A stretch of DNA of 64,000 nucleotides, taken from the NCBI RefSeq assembly GCF_024168645.1, contig NZ_JALJWF010000001.1, forward strand, positions 6,637,501-6,701,500. Direction: 5' to 3'. The notes under the pieces are model-generated. The model had not been told where the DNA came from, did not search any database, and was given only the letters and a program-made list of their open reading frames with translations. The number at the start of each line of letters is the position of its first letter. Position 1 is the stretch's first letter. The position numbers were made by a program, and so were the translations under genes. Below, piece after piece: positions 45,808-55,118 of the stretch. This DNA comes from Pseudomonas sp. GGS8. Its GTDB lineage: Bacteria > Pseudomonadota > Gammaproteobacteria > Pseudomonadales > Pseudomonadaceae.

Positions 45808-46242
45808 TCAGCCGGCGATGGAGCGGTCGACCGAGAGCTTGCCTGCGCCTTCGATCAGCACCGCGAGGCTGCCACCGAGCAAGGCCAGGGCAAATTCATA
45901 ACCGTTGTTGGCCATGAACAGACCGTTGCTGATGTGCACCGAGAGAATCGCGACCAGCGAGAGGAAGGTCAGCCCCAGCGCCGCCGGGCGTGCCAGCAGG
46001 CCGATGATCAGCGCCAGACCACCGAAGAACTCGGTACCACCGGCCAGGATCGCCATCAGGTGACCGGGTGCCAATCCAATGCTTTCCATGTATTGCGCGG
46101 TGCCGGCAATGCCGTATCCGCCGAATGCCCCGAAGAGTTTCTGTGAGCCGTGGGCCGCGAAGATGATGCCAACGAAAATTCGCAGAATCGTCAGACCGTA
46201 GCCTGCGCGGGTAGACAGTACCTTGTTGATCAGTGTGCTCAT
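45808..46242 (-). CDS. DoxX-family membrane protein
   Basis: A 144-residue protein with four hydrophobic segments (about 15-35, 55-80, 85-105, 115-135). ILRIFVGIIFAAHGSQKLFGAFGG and the later GGTEFFGGLALIIGLLARPAAL are signature DoxX segments. Function is uncertain (redox or small-molecule related). No partner genes are adjacent. Confidence 0.9.
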   Translation of the reverse strand: MSTLINKVLSTRAGYGLTILRIFVGIIFAAHGSQKLFGAFGGYGIAGTAQYMESIGLAPGHLMAILAGGTEFFGGLALIIGLLARPAALGLTFLSLVAILSVHISNGLFMANNGYEFALALLGGSLAVLIEGAGKLSVDRSIAG

Positions 46243-46345
46243 GCTGTGTCATCCATTGTGAATGTGTGTTGGTTGGCCGCTATATTAATCAATAAAACTC
46301 ATGTTAAAAGCGCAAAAAACTCACCATAACAATCAGCTTAGTCGA

Positions 46346-47767
46346 TCATTTACGTAAGGCAACTTTCTGCCCCTGGGGCTCCAACGACTCCCGCTCCCGA
46401 TCAAACGCCAGGTAATACTTGTTCACGCTATTAACATAGCTGACAGCCCCCATTCCCACCTGCTCCATGGCGATTCGCTCAACCTGGAAAAACCACTGAT
46501 TAGGATTCAGGCCCCGCCGCCGAGCCTCGGCGCGCATGCCCTGGACCCGCTCCGGTCCCATGTTGTAGGCCGCCAGTACGAACGCCATGCGCTCACGCTC
46601 ATTGAGTTTGGGGCTGGAGAAGAATTTGCGGCGGATCATCGCCAGGTACTTGGCACCGGCTTGCACATTGGCATCGAGATTCTGAATGTCGCTGACGCCA
46701 ACCCGTTGCGCGGCGGAGGGTGTTATTTGCATCAGGCCGGTGGGGCCGCTGCCACCTCTGGCGATGGGTTGCAGCGCCGATTCCTTGAAAGCCAGCGCCG
46801 CCAGGTTCAGCCAGTCCATGTCCTGGGCTTGCGCGTGTTTTTGCAGCACCGGTCGAAGTTTTTCCAGACGCTGACGATCTGCCTTGGCCAAGGGATAGTG
46901 CACTTGATACAGGCGCCGATAGATCCGCAGGAACGCCGCATCCTGGTCCGACGGTTGTTTGTAGCTGGTCAGGAAACGGTCGATGCTCGCCCGCAGCATC
47001 GAGGCATCGCGGCGCACGAACCAGTATTCCTCACCCGGCTCGCGGATGAGGACCTGTCGATCGAAGCGCAACTTCGGCAGGATCTTGCCCCAACGCTCAG
47101 CGATCGGTTGCTCGACGATGGTCAGATGGAAGATCCCGCCCTGGACCATTTCCAGCACGTCCTCGACGGCCAGGCTTGGGTCGACCCACTCGATCTTCAC
47201 CGGGGGCAGTTTATGCAACGCGAGCTTCTGATTGATCTGGCTGACCGCATCCCCGGCAGCACTGCCGGTGGGCAGCGCGAGGGTTTTACCCGAGAGTTGT
47301 TCGAGGTGGGTGTAACGTCGTTCGCCTTTGATCCCCACCAGCAGCAACGGCACGTTGCTGGCAATCGGTTCACTGGTGCTGACCGCGTGGCCCGATTGTG
47401 GATCAAGCAATTCCCCCGGCGCGACCAGATCACCCTCCCCGCGCTGCAACGCGCCGAGCAGTTGATCCTTGGCTTTGGGAATGATCTTGAGGGTGATTTC
47501 CTGGCCGTCACGGGCCTGGCCATTAAGGTATTGCTCGAAAGCCCGCAGGCGGTGGTACTCGACGCCGATGGCCTGGCCCTGGATTTCGCCGGAGCTGTTG
47601 CGGCTCTGGTTGACCAGCACCCGCAGCACACGACTGCTGCGAATCTCCGACAGGTCGCGAACCTTGGCTGCCGGTACGGCTTGCAACGGCCCGGCCAGAC
47701 GCGCAACCGCCGGCATCGGCAGCAGCAACGAACAACACAGCAGCAACAAAACCGAGGGACGTGTCAT
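46346..47767 (-). CDS. MltF-type membrane-bound lytic transglycosylase
   Basis: A 473-residue protein. Signal peptide at 1-22, a type-3 solute-binding domain (about 45-270) and a C-terminal SLT lysozyme-like domain with LAALAFKESALQP near residue 313 holding the catalytic Glu, GLMQITPS near 332, and NMGPERVQGM near 390. It cleaves peptidoglycan glycan strands and is comparable to MltF2 of P. aeruginosa by context. ATG 47767 with CGGAGAG decides the start; an upstream in-frame ATG at 47824 lacks signal-peptide shape. Confidence 0.9.
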   Translation of the reverse strand: MTRPSVLLLLCCSLLLPMPAVARLAGPLQAVPAAKVRDLSEIRSSRVLRVLVNQSRNSSGEIQGQAIGVEYHRLRAFEQYLNGQARDGQEITLKIIPKAKDQLLGALQRGEGDLVAPGELLDPQSGHAVSTSEPIASNVPLLLVGIKGERRYTHLEQLSGKTLALPTGSAAGDAVSQINQKLALHKLPPVKIEWVDPSLAVEDVLEMVQGGIFHLTIVEQPIAERWGKILPKLRFDRQVLIREPGEEYWFVRRDASMLRASIDRFLTSYKQPSDQDAAFLRIYRRLYQVHYPLAKADRQRLEKLRPVLQKHAQAQDMDWLNLAALAFKESALQPIARGGSGPTGLMQITPSAAQRVGVSDIQNLDANVQAGAKYLAMIRRKFFSSPKLNERERMAFVLAAYNMGPERVQGMRAEARRRGLNPNQWFFQVERIAMEQVGMGAVSYVNSVNKYYLAFDRERESLEPQGQKVALRK

Positions 47768-48003
47768 CCACTCTCCGGAAAGAATACTGGCCAACCTCAT
47801 GAGTGATTTCATGACATCGGGCAACAGAAACAGAGCGCTTGAAGCGCTGATAAAGTGCGAGAGAGTGGCACAGTGATGGCAATTCTACCAACACGACCTG
47901 CCTCGCGGCCTCAACAGACAGCTTTAACTCGTTGTAGTTCTTGGCTTTTCTTATAAATCCACAGCTCTGATATGCTTTCCGGCCTTTGGTCCGAGGTAGC
48001 ACC

Positions 48004-48813
48004 ATGCAACTCATCGATATCGGCGTCAACCTGACCAACCCCAGTTTTGCCGACAAACACCAGGCTGTACTCGACCGAGCCTACGCTGCCGGGGTCTGCC
48101 AACTGGTGCTTACCGGGACCAGCGTCGAGGGCAGCGAACGGGCACTGGAACTGTGCCGGCAACTGGACGAAAGCGCTCAGCGACTGTTCGCCACGGCCGG
48201 CATTCACCCGCATTCAGCCAGCGACTGGAACGCCGACAGCGCCCGACGTCTGCGCAGTTTGCTCAAGGAGCCGAACGTGGTGGCCGTGGGGGAATGCGGC
48301 CTCGATTTCAATCGTGATTTCTCGCCCCGCCCGCAACAGGAAAAAGTCCTCGAAGAACATCTGGCGATGGCGGTCGAACTGCAACTGCCGGTGTTCCTGC
48401 ATGAGCGCGACGCCAGTCAACGGCTGCTAGAGATCCTGCACGATTACCGTGATCAATTGCCTGCTGCCGTGGTGCACTGCTTCACCGGTGAAAAGAAGGC
48501 GCTATTCAGCTACCTCGATCTGGATTTGCACATCGGCATCACCGGCTGGATCTGCGACGAACGCCGAGGCACGCACCTGCATCCGTTGGTCAAGGAGATT
48601 AAACGAGGGCGCTTGATGCTGGAGAGCGATGCGCCGTATCTGCTGCCCCGCAGCTTGCGCCCCAAGCCGAAAAACGGTCGCAACGAGCCCGCATATCTGA
48701 CTGAAGTATTGCGTGAAGTGGCGTTGCATCGAGGGGAAAGCCTGGAAGATCTCGCCGCCCACAGCACCGCCAGTGCACGGCAGTTCTTCGGGTTGCCCTC
48801 AATCCCTCAATGA
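48004..48813 (+). CDS. tatD: TatD-family metal-dependent DNase
   Basis: A 269-residue TIM-barrel hydrolase. [15 protein letters not shown] at the start resembles E. coli TatD, where the usual HxH is replaced; GIHPHSA near 67, [18 protein letters not shown] near 96-113, FLHERDA near 132, VHCFTGE near 158 and [12 protein letters not shown] near 207-218 carry the other metal ligands. A 3'-5' exonuclease repairing oxidised DNA in E. coli. Divergent from the transglycosylase gene. Confidence 0.92.
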   Translation: MQLIDIGVNLTNPSFADKHQAVLDRAYAAGVCQLVLTGTSVEGSERALELCRQLDESAQRLFATAGIHPHSASDWNADSARRLRSLLKEPNVVAVGECGLDFNRDFSPRPQQEKVLEEHLAMAVELQLPVFLHERDASQRLLEILHDYRDQLPAAVVHCFTGEKKALFSYLDLDLHIGITGWICDERRGTHLHPLVKEIKRGRLMLESDAPYLLPRSLRPKPKNGRNEPAYLTEVLREVALHRGESLEDLAAHSTASARQFFGLPSIPQ

Positions 48814-48824
48814 ACACACATCCC

Positions 48825-48918
48825 CCTGTGGGAGCGGGCTTGCCCGCGATGATGGAATATCAGTCGACATCGCTCGCGCCAGATACACAGCTATCGCGGG
48901 CAAGCCCGCTCCCACAGG
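48825..48918. repeat. REPIN in outward orientation
   Basis: CCTGTGGGAGCGGGCTTGCC at the left and GCGGGCAAGCCCGCTCCCAC at the right with a 38-base spacer. Both genes around it point the same way, so it does not sit at a convergent junction. Confidence 0.9.
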
Positions 48919-48934
48919 TTGGCGGTGGTGCCCG

Positions 48935-48948
48935 TTGATCCACATCAA
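48935..48948. promoter_or_regulatory. Perfect ANR/FNR-type box TTGAT-N4-ATCAA
   Basis: TTGATCCACATCAA matches the ANR/FNR/Dnr consensus without a mismatch. AATACT at 48974-48979 could be the -10, which places the box centre near -44, a typical activating position for the downstream chemoreceptor gene. Confidence 0.6.
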
Positions 48949-49021
48949 AATTCGACGCACTGAGTAGCGGCACAATACTGGCACCTTGCCAAAACTGTTT
49001 CCGCTATCAGAGAAGACCTCC

Positions 49022-50503
49022 ATGGGTGCCTGGCTTAGCAATATCTCGCTGAAATACAAATTCTGGGCGGTCAACGCGGTCGCCTTTGTCACCACCCTGT
49101 TGCTGGTGCTATACGCTGTGCAACTCGAACAACAGGCCCGCAGTCATGCCGCTCAGGTTTCGGCCCAGGCCCAGGCACGATTGCTCAACGCCTGGCCTGT
49201 CGGGCAGCCGCTGCCCAAGGCCGACAACCTGCTGACCTTCAATCGTGGGCAGGCGCCTTTACTGAACGGGCAACCGCTTCTGGAACTGACCGATACCCTC
49301 GGTTGGGTCGAGATCGATGCCATGCCGCTATTCGGGGAAAATCCGTTGATGGGCGCCGAGGTGTTCACTCGTCCTGACGGTCAACAGGTCGCGGTAGTTG
49401 CCTACAGCCCGACCCTGAGCCAGGTGTTCGGCGAGCGCTTCACTCACTACGCGGTAGCGGTGTTCATCCTGATGCTGGCGATGCTCGGCGCGTCGCAACT
49501 GTTGATCCGTTTCCTGCTTAGCCAGCTCAACACCTTGAAAGACGTGATGCTCCACGTCGAGAAAAGCGGCGATCTGTCGGCCCGTGTGCCACTGGCCTGC
49601 AAGGACGAAGTCGGGCAGATGGCCAATGCCTTCAATGCCATGCAGGCCGGCTACCAGCGGGTGGTCAACACTGTTGCCAGCACCGCCCGGCAACTGGACG
49701 TCGGTGCCGCGCGGCTGGCCGCGAGCATGAACGAGGTGCGTCACGGCATGCTCGGCCAGCAAAGCGAAACCGATCAGGCCGCCACGGCGATCAACGAAAT
49801 GACCGCTACGGTCCATCACATCGCCCAACACGCCGGCGCCACCCGCGACCTCTCGCAAACCGCCGACACCCTGGCCGGCAACGGTCAGGAAGTGGTGACT
49901 CGGGTACAGAAATCGATTGGCGGGTTGTCCACCGGCGTGCAGCAAACGGCCGAGATGATTCAGCGCCTGGCCGAGGACAGCCAGAAGATCAACGGCGTGG
50001 TCAGCGTGATTCACAGCATCGCAGAACAAACCAACCTGCTGGCCCTGAACGCGGCCATCGAAGCGGCCCGGGCCGGTGAAATGGGCCGAGGGTTTGCGGT
50101 GGTCGCCGATGAAGTGCGCAACCTGGCCAAACGGGTCCAGACGTCCACCGACGAAATCACCACCATGGTTTCAGCGCTGCAGGCCGGAACTCGGGATGCG
50201 GTGGATTTCATGCAGGAAAGTTCATACAAGGCGGACGACTGCATGCAACAGGCCCAGGAAGCCAGTGTGGCCTTGGCCGAAATCACCGGTGCGGTGGCGC
50301 AGATGCGTGAAAGCAATACGCAGATCGCGGTGGCGGCCGAGCAACAGAGTCATGTGGCGCAGGAGATGAATCGGGCCGTGGTGAGCATTCGCGACGTGAC
50401 CGAAAACACCGTGCAGCAGACCGTGAGTTCGGCGATTACCAGCAATGAGCTGGCGATGTTGGCCGGGGAATTGAGCAAGGCCATCGGGCAACTGAAACTG
50501 TGA
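49022..50503 (+). CDS. Methyl-accepting chemotaxis protein
   Basis: A 493-residue chemoreceptor. Transmembrane helices at about 18-38 and 147-167 enclose a periplasmic domain of around 110 residues with no recognised fold; a HAMP domain follows ([25 protein letters not shown]), and the cytoplasmic hairpin tip [19 protein letters not shown] is near residue 338-356 of the signalling domain. ATG 49022 has GAGAAGACC before it. The possible ANR control would make it an oxygen- or nitrate-related receptor; unproven. Confidence 0.95.
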   Translation: MGAWLSNISLKYKFWAVNAVAFVTTLLLVLYAVQLEQQARSHAAQVSAQAQARLLNAWPVGQPLPKADNLLTFNRGQAPLLNGQPLLELTDTLGWVEIDAMPLFGENPLMGAEVFTRPDGQQVAVVAYSPTLSQVFGERFTHYAVAVFILMLAMLGASQLLIRFLLSQLNTLKDVMLHVEKSGDLSARVPLACKDEVGQMANAFNAMQAGYQRVVNTVASTARQLDVGAARLAASMNEVRHGMLGQQSETDQAATAINEMTATVHHIAQHAGATRDLSQTADTLAGNGQEVVTRVQKSIGGLSTGVQQTAEMIQRLAEDSQKINGVVSVIHSIAEQTNLLALNAAIEAARAGEMGRGFAVVADEVRNLAKRVQTSTDEITTMVSALQAGTRDAVDFMQESSYKADDCMQQAQEASVALAEITGAVAQMRESNTQIAVAAEQQSHVAQEMNRAVVSIRDVTENTVQQTVSSAITSNELAMLAGELSKAIGQLKL

Positions 50504-50507
50504 CGGC

Positions 50508-50534
50508 CCCATCGCGGGCAAGCCCGCGATGGCG
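50508..50534. repeat. Single REP hairpin
   Basis: CCATCGCGGGC and GCCCGCGATGG pair around AA, right after the chemoreceptor stop. Only one REP unit; may act as terminator or 3' stabiliser. Confidence 0.75.
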
Positions 50535-50659
50535 TCAGACCGAGCAACATCAATTCTGACCATTACACCTATCGCGCCGATAGCCAGCCTTGATTCGCCG
50601 CCGACTTTGGCCAGGCCTATTCTTTGTTCATGAGCCTCAACGAACCAAGGATAAGCATC

Positions 50660-51025
50660 ATGGGCAAACGTCACCCCAATCTTCCCGCCTGGCAATGGCG
50701 AGCGTACCCGCACAATCACCAGCACCCGACCAATCTGGTGCTGCACCTGATTGCCGTGCCGCTGTTCATCGTGGCGTTTTTGCTGATGGTCTCGGGGGTG
50801 TTCAGCCTGGATCTGGCGAGCTTCGCGATTGGCGTTATCGGCCTGGTCGCGGCCCTGGGCCTGCAGCGTCACGGTCACAGCCTGGAGGTGCAAGCCAGCG
50901 AGCCGTTCAGTGATCGCAAAGACGCGGTATCACGCCTGCTGGTCGAGCAGTTCCTGACCTTTCCACGGTTTTTCTTCAGTGGCGGCTGGTGGCGCGCCTG
51001 GCGTGAGCGCCACCGTCGTCATTGA
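50660..51025 (+). CDS. Small two-helix membrane protein (Mpo1/DUF962-like)
   Basis: A 121-residue protein with two adjacent hydrophobic segments near 30-50 and 55-72, preceded by HNHQHPTNLVLHLIAVPLF, a pattern like the HRxPxNxxLHxIGxPL motif of DUF962/Mpo1 proteins. The resemblance is suggestive only. AAGGAT precedes ATG 50660. Its stop abuts the end of the next, convergent gene. Confidence 0.7.
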   Translation: MGKRHPNLPAWQWRAYPHNHQHPTNLVLHLIAVPLFIVAFLLMVSGVFSLDLASFAIGVIGLVAALGLQRHGHSLEVQASEPFSDRKDAVSRLLVEQFLTFPRFFFSGGWWRAWRERHRRH

Positions 51026-51823
51026 TCAGGCGAAAATCGTGACGGTCTGCCGACTCATGGCGATCAACTGACCGTCTTCGCTCCACAGTTTGGCGGCGGC
51101 GTGTCCATAGCCGTCAGCGGCATGCTCGATGTCCACCAGGTACTTGCACCAGTCCAGCGTGCTCAACGCCAGTAACGGCTGGACGAACTCGATGGTCCAG
51201 GTGAGCGTGCTGCCTGCCGCCGGTTTCTTCAGATGCGACAACAAGGACGGCGGCCAGGCGTCGACCAGCGCGAGGATATGGGCTTCGCTGACCGACTCGC
51301 CCTCCCCCTCCCCACGCAAGCGCACCCAACCACCCATATCCCGCGATTTGTTACCCGTGAACGGCATGCCACCGACACTCCAGCGCATGGCCAGGTAGCG
51401 CATGAATTCCGGGGTCACGCCTTTGATGTACGGCAGTTCCTGGCAGTCGTCCCAGTGCTTCATCTCAGGAGCCGGGTTGGCCGTGACCACCACTTCGGAA
51501 GGTCGCGCAGCGCCGAAGCTGCCCTGGACCAACGTCACCACTTGCCCCTTCTGCATCGCCCGACCGAGCACCTGACTCACGGCTTTGCCTTCGCGCAATA
51601 CATCGACTTCAAAACTGACCGCCACATCGGGTTCGACCGGACCGACAAAGGTGATTGCCAGCGAGCGCACCGGACGATCTGCTGGGACTTTTGCGCGCAT
51701 GGCTTCGTATTGCAAGGCCGCTATCAGACCACCAAAACTCGCCCGCCCCTGGCCCCATTCGGGTGGAATAGACACTTCCTGCGGCTGGCTGCGAACAGCG
51801 TCGAGCAGATCGGAAAAGCGCAT
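51026..51823 (-). CDS. Acyl-CoA thioesterase family protein (TesB-like hotdog)
   Basis: A 265-residue protein with two tandem hotdog folds: GQGRASFGGLIAALQYEAMRAKV near 25-47 starts the first and LTWTIEFVQPLLALSTLDWCKYLVDIEHAADGYGHAAAKLWSEDG near 207-250 is in the second, with Asp, Thr/Gln positions of the TesB active site. It would hydrolyse acyl-CoA esters. The 3' end touches the stop of the convergent gene, without a gap. Confidence 0.85.
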   Translation of the reverse strand: MRFSDLLDAVRSQPQEVSIPPEWGQGRASFGGLIAALQYEAMRAKVPADRPVRSLAITFVGPVEPDVAVSFEVDVLREGKAVSQVLGRAMQKGQVVTLVQGSFGAARPSEVVVTANPAPEMKHWDDCQELPYIKGVTPEFMRYLAMRWSVGGMPFTGNKSRDMGGWVRLRGEGEGESVSEAHILALVDAWPPSLLSHLKKPAAGSTLTWTIEFVQPLLALSTLDWCKYLVDIEHAADGYGHAAAKLWSEDGQLIAMSRQTVTIFA

Positions 51824-51951
51824 GGGAACCTCAGAGACTGGGAAATGGATGGAGCGATCTTAACCAGCCCGCAAGGCCGGCACAGCGCTTATTCCGGCCA
51901 AAATTACTGACAGATGAGCCGTGCCTGCATTGAACACACAACAATGGGGTT

Positions 51952-52719
51952 TCAGGATTTGAAGCAGGCTCTGCTGAGTTTGTCGAGGACGCGGTCGGCG
52001 CGCTCTTCGGCCTGGGCCATGGTGGTTTTCCAGATTTCGACACATGGCTGCAAATCAGGCTCTTCCTTGGCCCGGGCCAGCCACTGCCAGCTGTCGTGCC
52101 AATCACCCAAGGCAGCCTGGGCCGATTTCAGCCTGGGCATGGCCGCCTCCGGCAAACGATCCAGTTCAGGGTAGGCTTCGATGCCATAGCGCACACGCTT
52201 GATCAGCAGGCGCAGGAGATGGCGGTCATGGGCGGGATCGTGCAGGGCCTGGTCGAGTTTCTTCCATTGTCTGGCCAGGCGTTTTTCGATGCGCTGGCGC
52301 AAGCCCTTGAGCAAACCCTGGCGCTGGGAGGCCCGCAGGAAACGCGGAAAGGCGTCGAGGATCATCAGCAACTGCGTAAGCTCCGGGCTCATCGCCACGG
52401 CGGGATAAGCCTCAGCCATCCGCGCCATGCGACGGTGCGCGGCCTCGGGCTGATCGTGCTGGAACAAGTACGCCGCCAGCACTTCACAATCACGCAACGG
52501 TGTGGTCAGTTGGCCGACCCGGGACGACGCGGCTTCCAGCTGTTCGACCCCGGGCAAACCGCGCAAGGGCCGCAGCAGGCTGCGCAATCGGCGCACGGTG
52601 GTGCGCAGATCGTGCAACGCTTCCGGATCGGTGCGGGCACTCAAGCGAGCCTGACAGGCCAGCAAACGGACTTCCAGGCCCAGCACACGAGCCACCAACC
52701 GATCAACCAAGGCAGACAT
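51952..52719 (-). CDS. CHAD-domain protein
   Basis: A 255-residue all-helical CHAD protein. The conserved His/Arg-rich signature ALHDLRTTVRRLRSLLRPL lies near 34-52 and KRVRYGIEAYPELDRLP near 172-188. CHAD domains bind polyphosphate. No CYTH or polyphosphate-kinase neighbour is present here. Confidence 0.9.
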   Translation of the reverse strand: MSALVDRLVARVLGLEVRLLACQARLSARTDPEALHDLRTTVRRLRSLLRPLRGLPGVEQLEAASSRVGQLTTPLRDCEVLAAYLFQHDQPEAAHRRMARMAEAYPAVAMSPELTQLLMILDAFPRFLRASQRQGLLKGLRQRIEKRLARQWKKLDQALHDPAHDRHLLRLLIKRVRYGIEAYPELDRLPEAAMPRLKSAQAALGDWHDSWQWLARAKEEPDLQPCVEIWKTTMAQAEERADRVLDKLSRACFKS

Positions 52720-52765
52720 CGCGTACTCCCCGAATCGAATTACCCTGAGTACGCTCCATCATGCC

Positions 52766-53044
52766 TCAACGGCCGGCGCGCGACTCACGAATGTAGAAGC
52801 GGGCCTTCTCGGCCTTCCTGGTACAACCTTCGTATGCTTCGAATTGCTGCTGAGTCTTGGCACCGGTCAGCAACGACAGTGCCTTGGAGTAGCTGACGGT
52901 CCCGGCGAGACCTTCGGCCTTGGCCAGATCCAGTTCGTGCCAGGCGGCGTCGAGCTGGCTACCGCAGCTGTCACGGTAAGCGGTTTTACCGGCACAACCG
53001 GCAAGCGCCAACGCAATCAAAGGCACACAAATCCAGGCTTTCAT
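52766..53044 (-). CDS. Small lipoprotein of unknown function
   Basis: A 92-residue lipoprotein with signal peptide ending in the lipobox LALAGC (Cys near residue 17). Mature part is charged and helical with three further Cys. No family recognised. The ATG 53044 has GAGG at eight bases; a GTG at 53047 directly precedes it. Confidence 0.75.
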   Translation of the reverse strand: MKAWICVPLIALALAGCAGKTAYRDSCGSQLDAAWHELDLAKAEGLAGTVSYSKALSLLTGAKTQQQFEAYEGCTRKAEKARFYIRESRAGR

Positions 53045-53263
53045 CACTCACACCTCAAAGATAGTAGACAGTCGTGCAGGTAAGACCGCTCTGGCGCGCG
53101 AAAAGTGCCTTGGACCTGCAGTGGAAACTATAGCGCTCGCGAGGATACCCACTCGTCTTGTTTGAGTGTCAAAAAACGACGCCCGCTCCCGTCGAACGAC
53201 CATAGCGATTGAAGCGCGCCCCATGATGGGTGCATTGTTGAACCTTGTCAGAGAGGTCGATTC

Positions 53264-54313
53264 ATGAAAAAGCGTGTCGCACTGGTGTTGGGCTCGGGTG
53301 GCGCCCGGGGCTACGCCCATATCGGCGTCATTGAAGAGATCGAACGGCGTGGCTACGACATCGCCTGCATCGCCGGTTGCTCCATGGGCGCGGTGGTCGG
53401 CGGGATCTACGCCGCCGGCAAGCTCGATGATTATCGCGACTGGATCGAGAGCCTGGACTACCTCGATGTGTTGCGTCTGGTGGACGTCAGTTTTCGCCTG
53501 GGCGCGATTCGCGGAGAGAAGGTCTTCGGGCAGATCCGCAAGATCGTCGGCGAGATCAATATCGAAGACCTGCGCATCCCCTACACGGCCGTAGCCACGG
53601 ACCTGACCAACCAGCAGGAAATCTGGTTCCAGGAAGGCTGCCTGCACCAGGCCATGCGCGCCTCGGCGGCAATCCCCAGCCTGTTCACGCCGGTGATGCA
53701 GGGCAATCGAATGCTGGTGGACGGCGGTATTCTCAACCCGTTGCCGATCGTGCCGGTGGTGTCGAGCCATTGCGACCTGATCATCGCAGTCAACCTCAAC
53801 TCAACCAACCAGCGTCACTATCAACTGCCGGTGATCCAGCGCCCGGCGGCATTCAAGACCCGCTTCGACAGCCTGATCAGCTCGCTGGGTTCGAAACTGC
53901 CCTTCCGCCGCAAACAGGCGGAACAATTGCTGCTTCTCGAAAAGGAAGCGCTGATGGCAGAAGCGGCCGAGATCAACCCGTGGATCGAATCCGCCGAGCC
54001 CGAAGCCCAGCAACCGGCGGCGGCCCCGGAAAGCAATGGCGCACCGAAATCCGCCACCGGGTCGTTCATCATCGACAACGTCGGCCCAGCGTCTTTGCTG
54101 GACCTGATCAACCAGAGTTTCGAGGTGATGCAGACGTCATTGGCGCAGTACAAGATTGCCGGGTATCCGCCGGATATCCTGATCAACGTGCCCAAGCGCG
54201 TATGCCGGTTTTTCGAGTTCTACAAGGCGCCGGAGTTGATCGCGCTGGGGCGTGAAATTGCGCGGGATACGCTGGATCGGTATGAGAATGAGCGCAATGA
54301 AGATTGGCGGTGA
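53264..54313 (+). CDS. Patatin-like phospholipase (RssA type)
   Basis: A 349-residue patatin-fold protein. GSGGARGYAHIGV near 11-23 forms the oxyanion hole, GCSMGAVVGGIYAAG near 43-57 carries the nucleophile Ser, and LVDGGILNPLPI near 152 the catalytic Asp (DGG). It is a candidate lipid acyl hydrolase of the cytoplasm. The C-terminal 150 residues are less conserved. Ends close to a REP palindrome shared with kdpE. Confidence 0.92.
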   Translation: MKKRVALVLGSGGARGYAHIGVIEEIERRGYDIACIAGCSMGAVVGGIYAAGKLDDYRDWIESLDYLDVLRLVDVSFRLGAIRGEKVFGQIRKIVGEINIEDLRIPYTAVATDLTNQQEIWFQEGCLHQAMRASAAIPSLFTPVMQGNRMLVDGGILNPLPIVPVVSSHCDLIIAVNLNSTNQRHYQLPVIQRPAAFKTRFDSLISSLGSKLPFRRKQAEQLLLLEKEALMAEAAEINPWIESAEPEAQQPAAAPESNGAPKSATGSFIIDNVGPASLLDLINQSFEVMQTSLAQYKIAGYPPDILINVPKRVCRFFEFYKAPELIALGREIARDTLDRYENERNEDWR

Positions 54314-54314
54314 A

Positions 54315-54358
54315 TGATCCTGCGCCATCGCGGGCAAGCCCGCGATGGCGCAGGATCA
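54315..54358. repeat. REP-derived perfect palindrome at convergent junction
   Basis: TGATCCTGCGCCATCGCGGGC, then AA, then its exact inverse, making 21-bp arms with a two-base centre. It sits between the stops of the patatin gene and kdpE and probably ends both transcripts. Confidence 0.85.
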
Positions 54359-54371
54359 GGCATCACAAAAC

Positions 54372-55070
54372 CTAAAGGCTGCCCTCACTCAACAACCGAT
54401 ACCCCACCCCCGCCTCGGTGACGATAAACCGTGGCTGAGTCGGATCATCCGCCAGTTTCTGCCGCAGGTGCCCGACCACAATTCGCAGATAGTGACTGTC
54501 TTCGGTGTGGGTCGGCCCCCAGATGTCCTTGAGCAATTGCTGCTGGGTGATGACCCGCCCCGGATGCCGTGCCAGTTGCGCCAGCACCGCGTACTCCTTG
54601 CGCGTCAGCGCCACTTCGGCGCCGTCCAGCAGCACCCGGCGATACGCCAGGTCGACGGTGAGCGGGCCGAAACTGAGCGCCGCTTCCTGGGCCTCCCCCG
54701 TCGGCGCCTGACGCAGCAAGGCCCGAACCCTGGCCAGAAACTCCTGGATGCCGAACGGCTTGGTCACGTAGTCGTTGGCGCCGCCATCCAGTGCCTGGAC
54801 TTTCTGCCCTTCGCCGGCGCGCACCGAGAGCACCAGCACCGGCACCGTCGACCACTCGCGAAATTCGCGCAACACCTGCTGGCCGTCCATGTCCGGCAGG
54901 CCGAGGTCGAGCACCAGCAGGTCGGGTTTGTTCAATGCAGCCTGGGCCAGGCCCTCCGAGCCGGTGCCGGCCTCCAGCACTTTATAGCCCTGGGAGGCGA
55001 GGCTGATACGCAGGAATTTACGGATCTGCGGTTCATCGTCGATGACCAAAATGGTCGCGGTCTGGCTCAT
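54372..55070 (-). CDS. kdpE: KdpE, potassium-responsive response regulator
   Basis: A 232-residue OmpR-type regulator. Receiver with ILVIDDEPQIRKFLRI, LDLGLPDMDGQQVL (Asp near residue 52), LSVRAGE and YVTKPFG; C-terminal winged helix with LTRKEYAVLAQLARHPGRVI and GVGYRLL. It activates kdpFABC when K+ or turgor is low. It starts 48 bases after kdpD. Confidence 0.96.
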   Translation of the reverse strand: MSQTATILVIDDEPQIRKFLRISLASQGYKVLEAGTGSEGLAQAALNKPDLLVLDLGLPDMDGQQVLREFREWSTVPVLVLSVRAGEGQKVQALDGGANDYVTKPFGIQEFLARVRALLRQAPTGEAQEAALSFGPLTVDLAYRRVLLDGAEVALTRKEYAVLAQLARHPGRVITQQQLLKDIWGPTHTEDSHYLRIVVGHLRQKLADDPTQPRFIVTEAGVGYRLLSEGSL

Positions 55071-55118
55071 GAATTCGTATCAACACAAAGAGGTGGCAAG
55101 AGAGTAGCGCAGGCGAGA

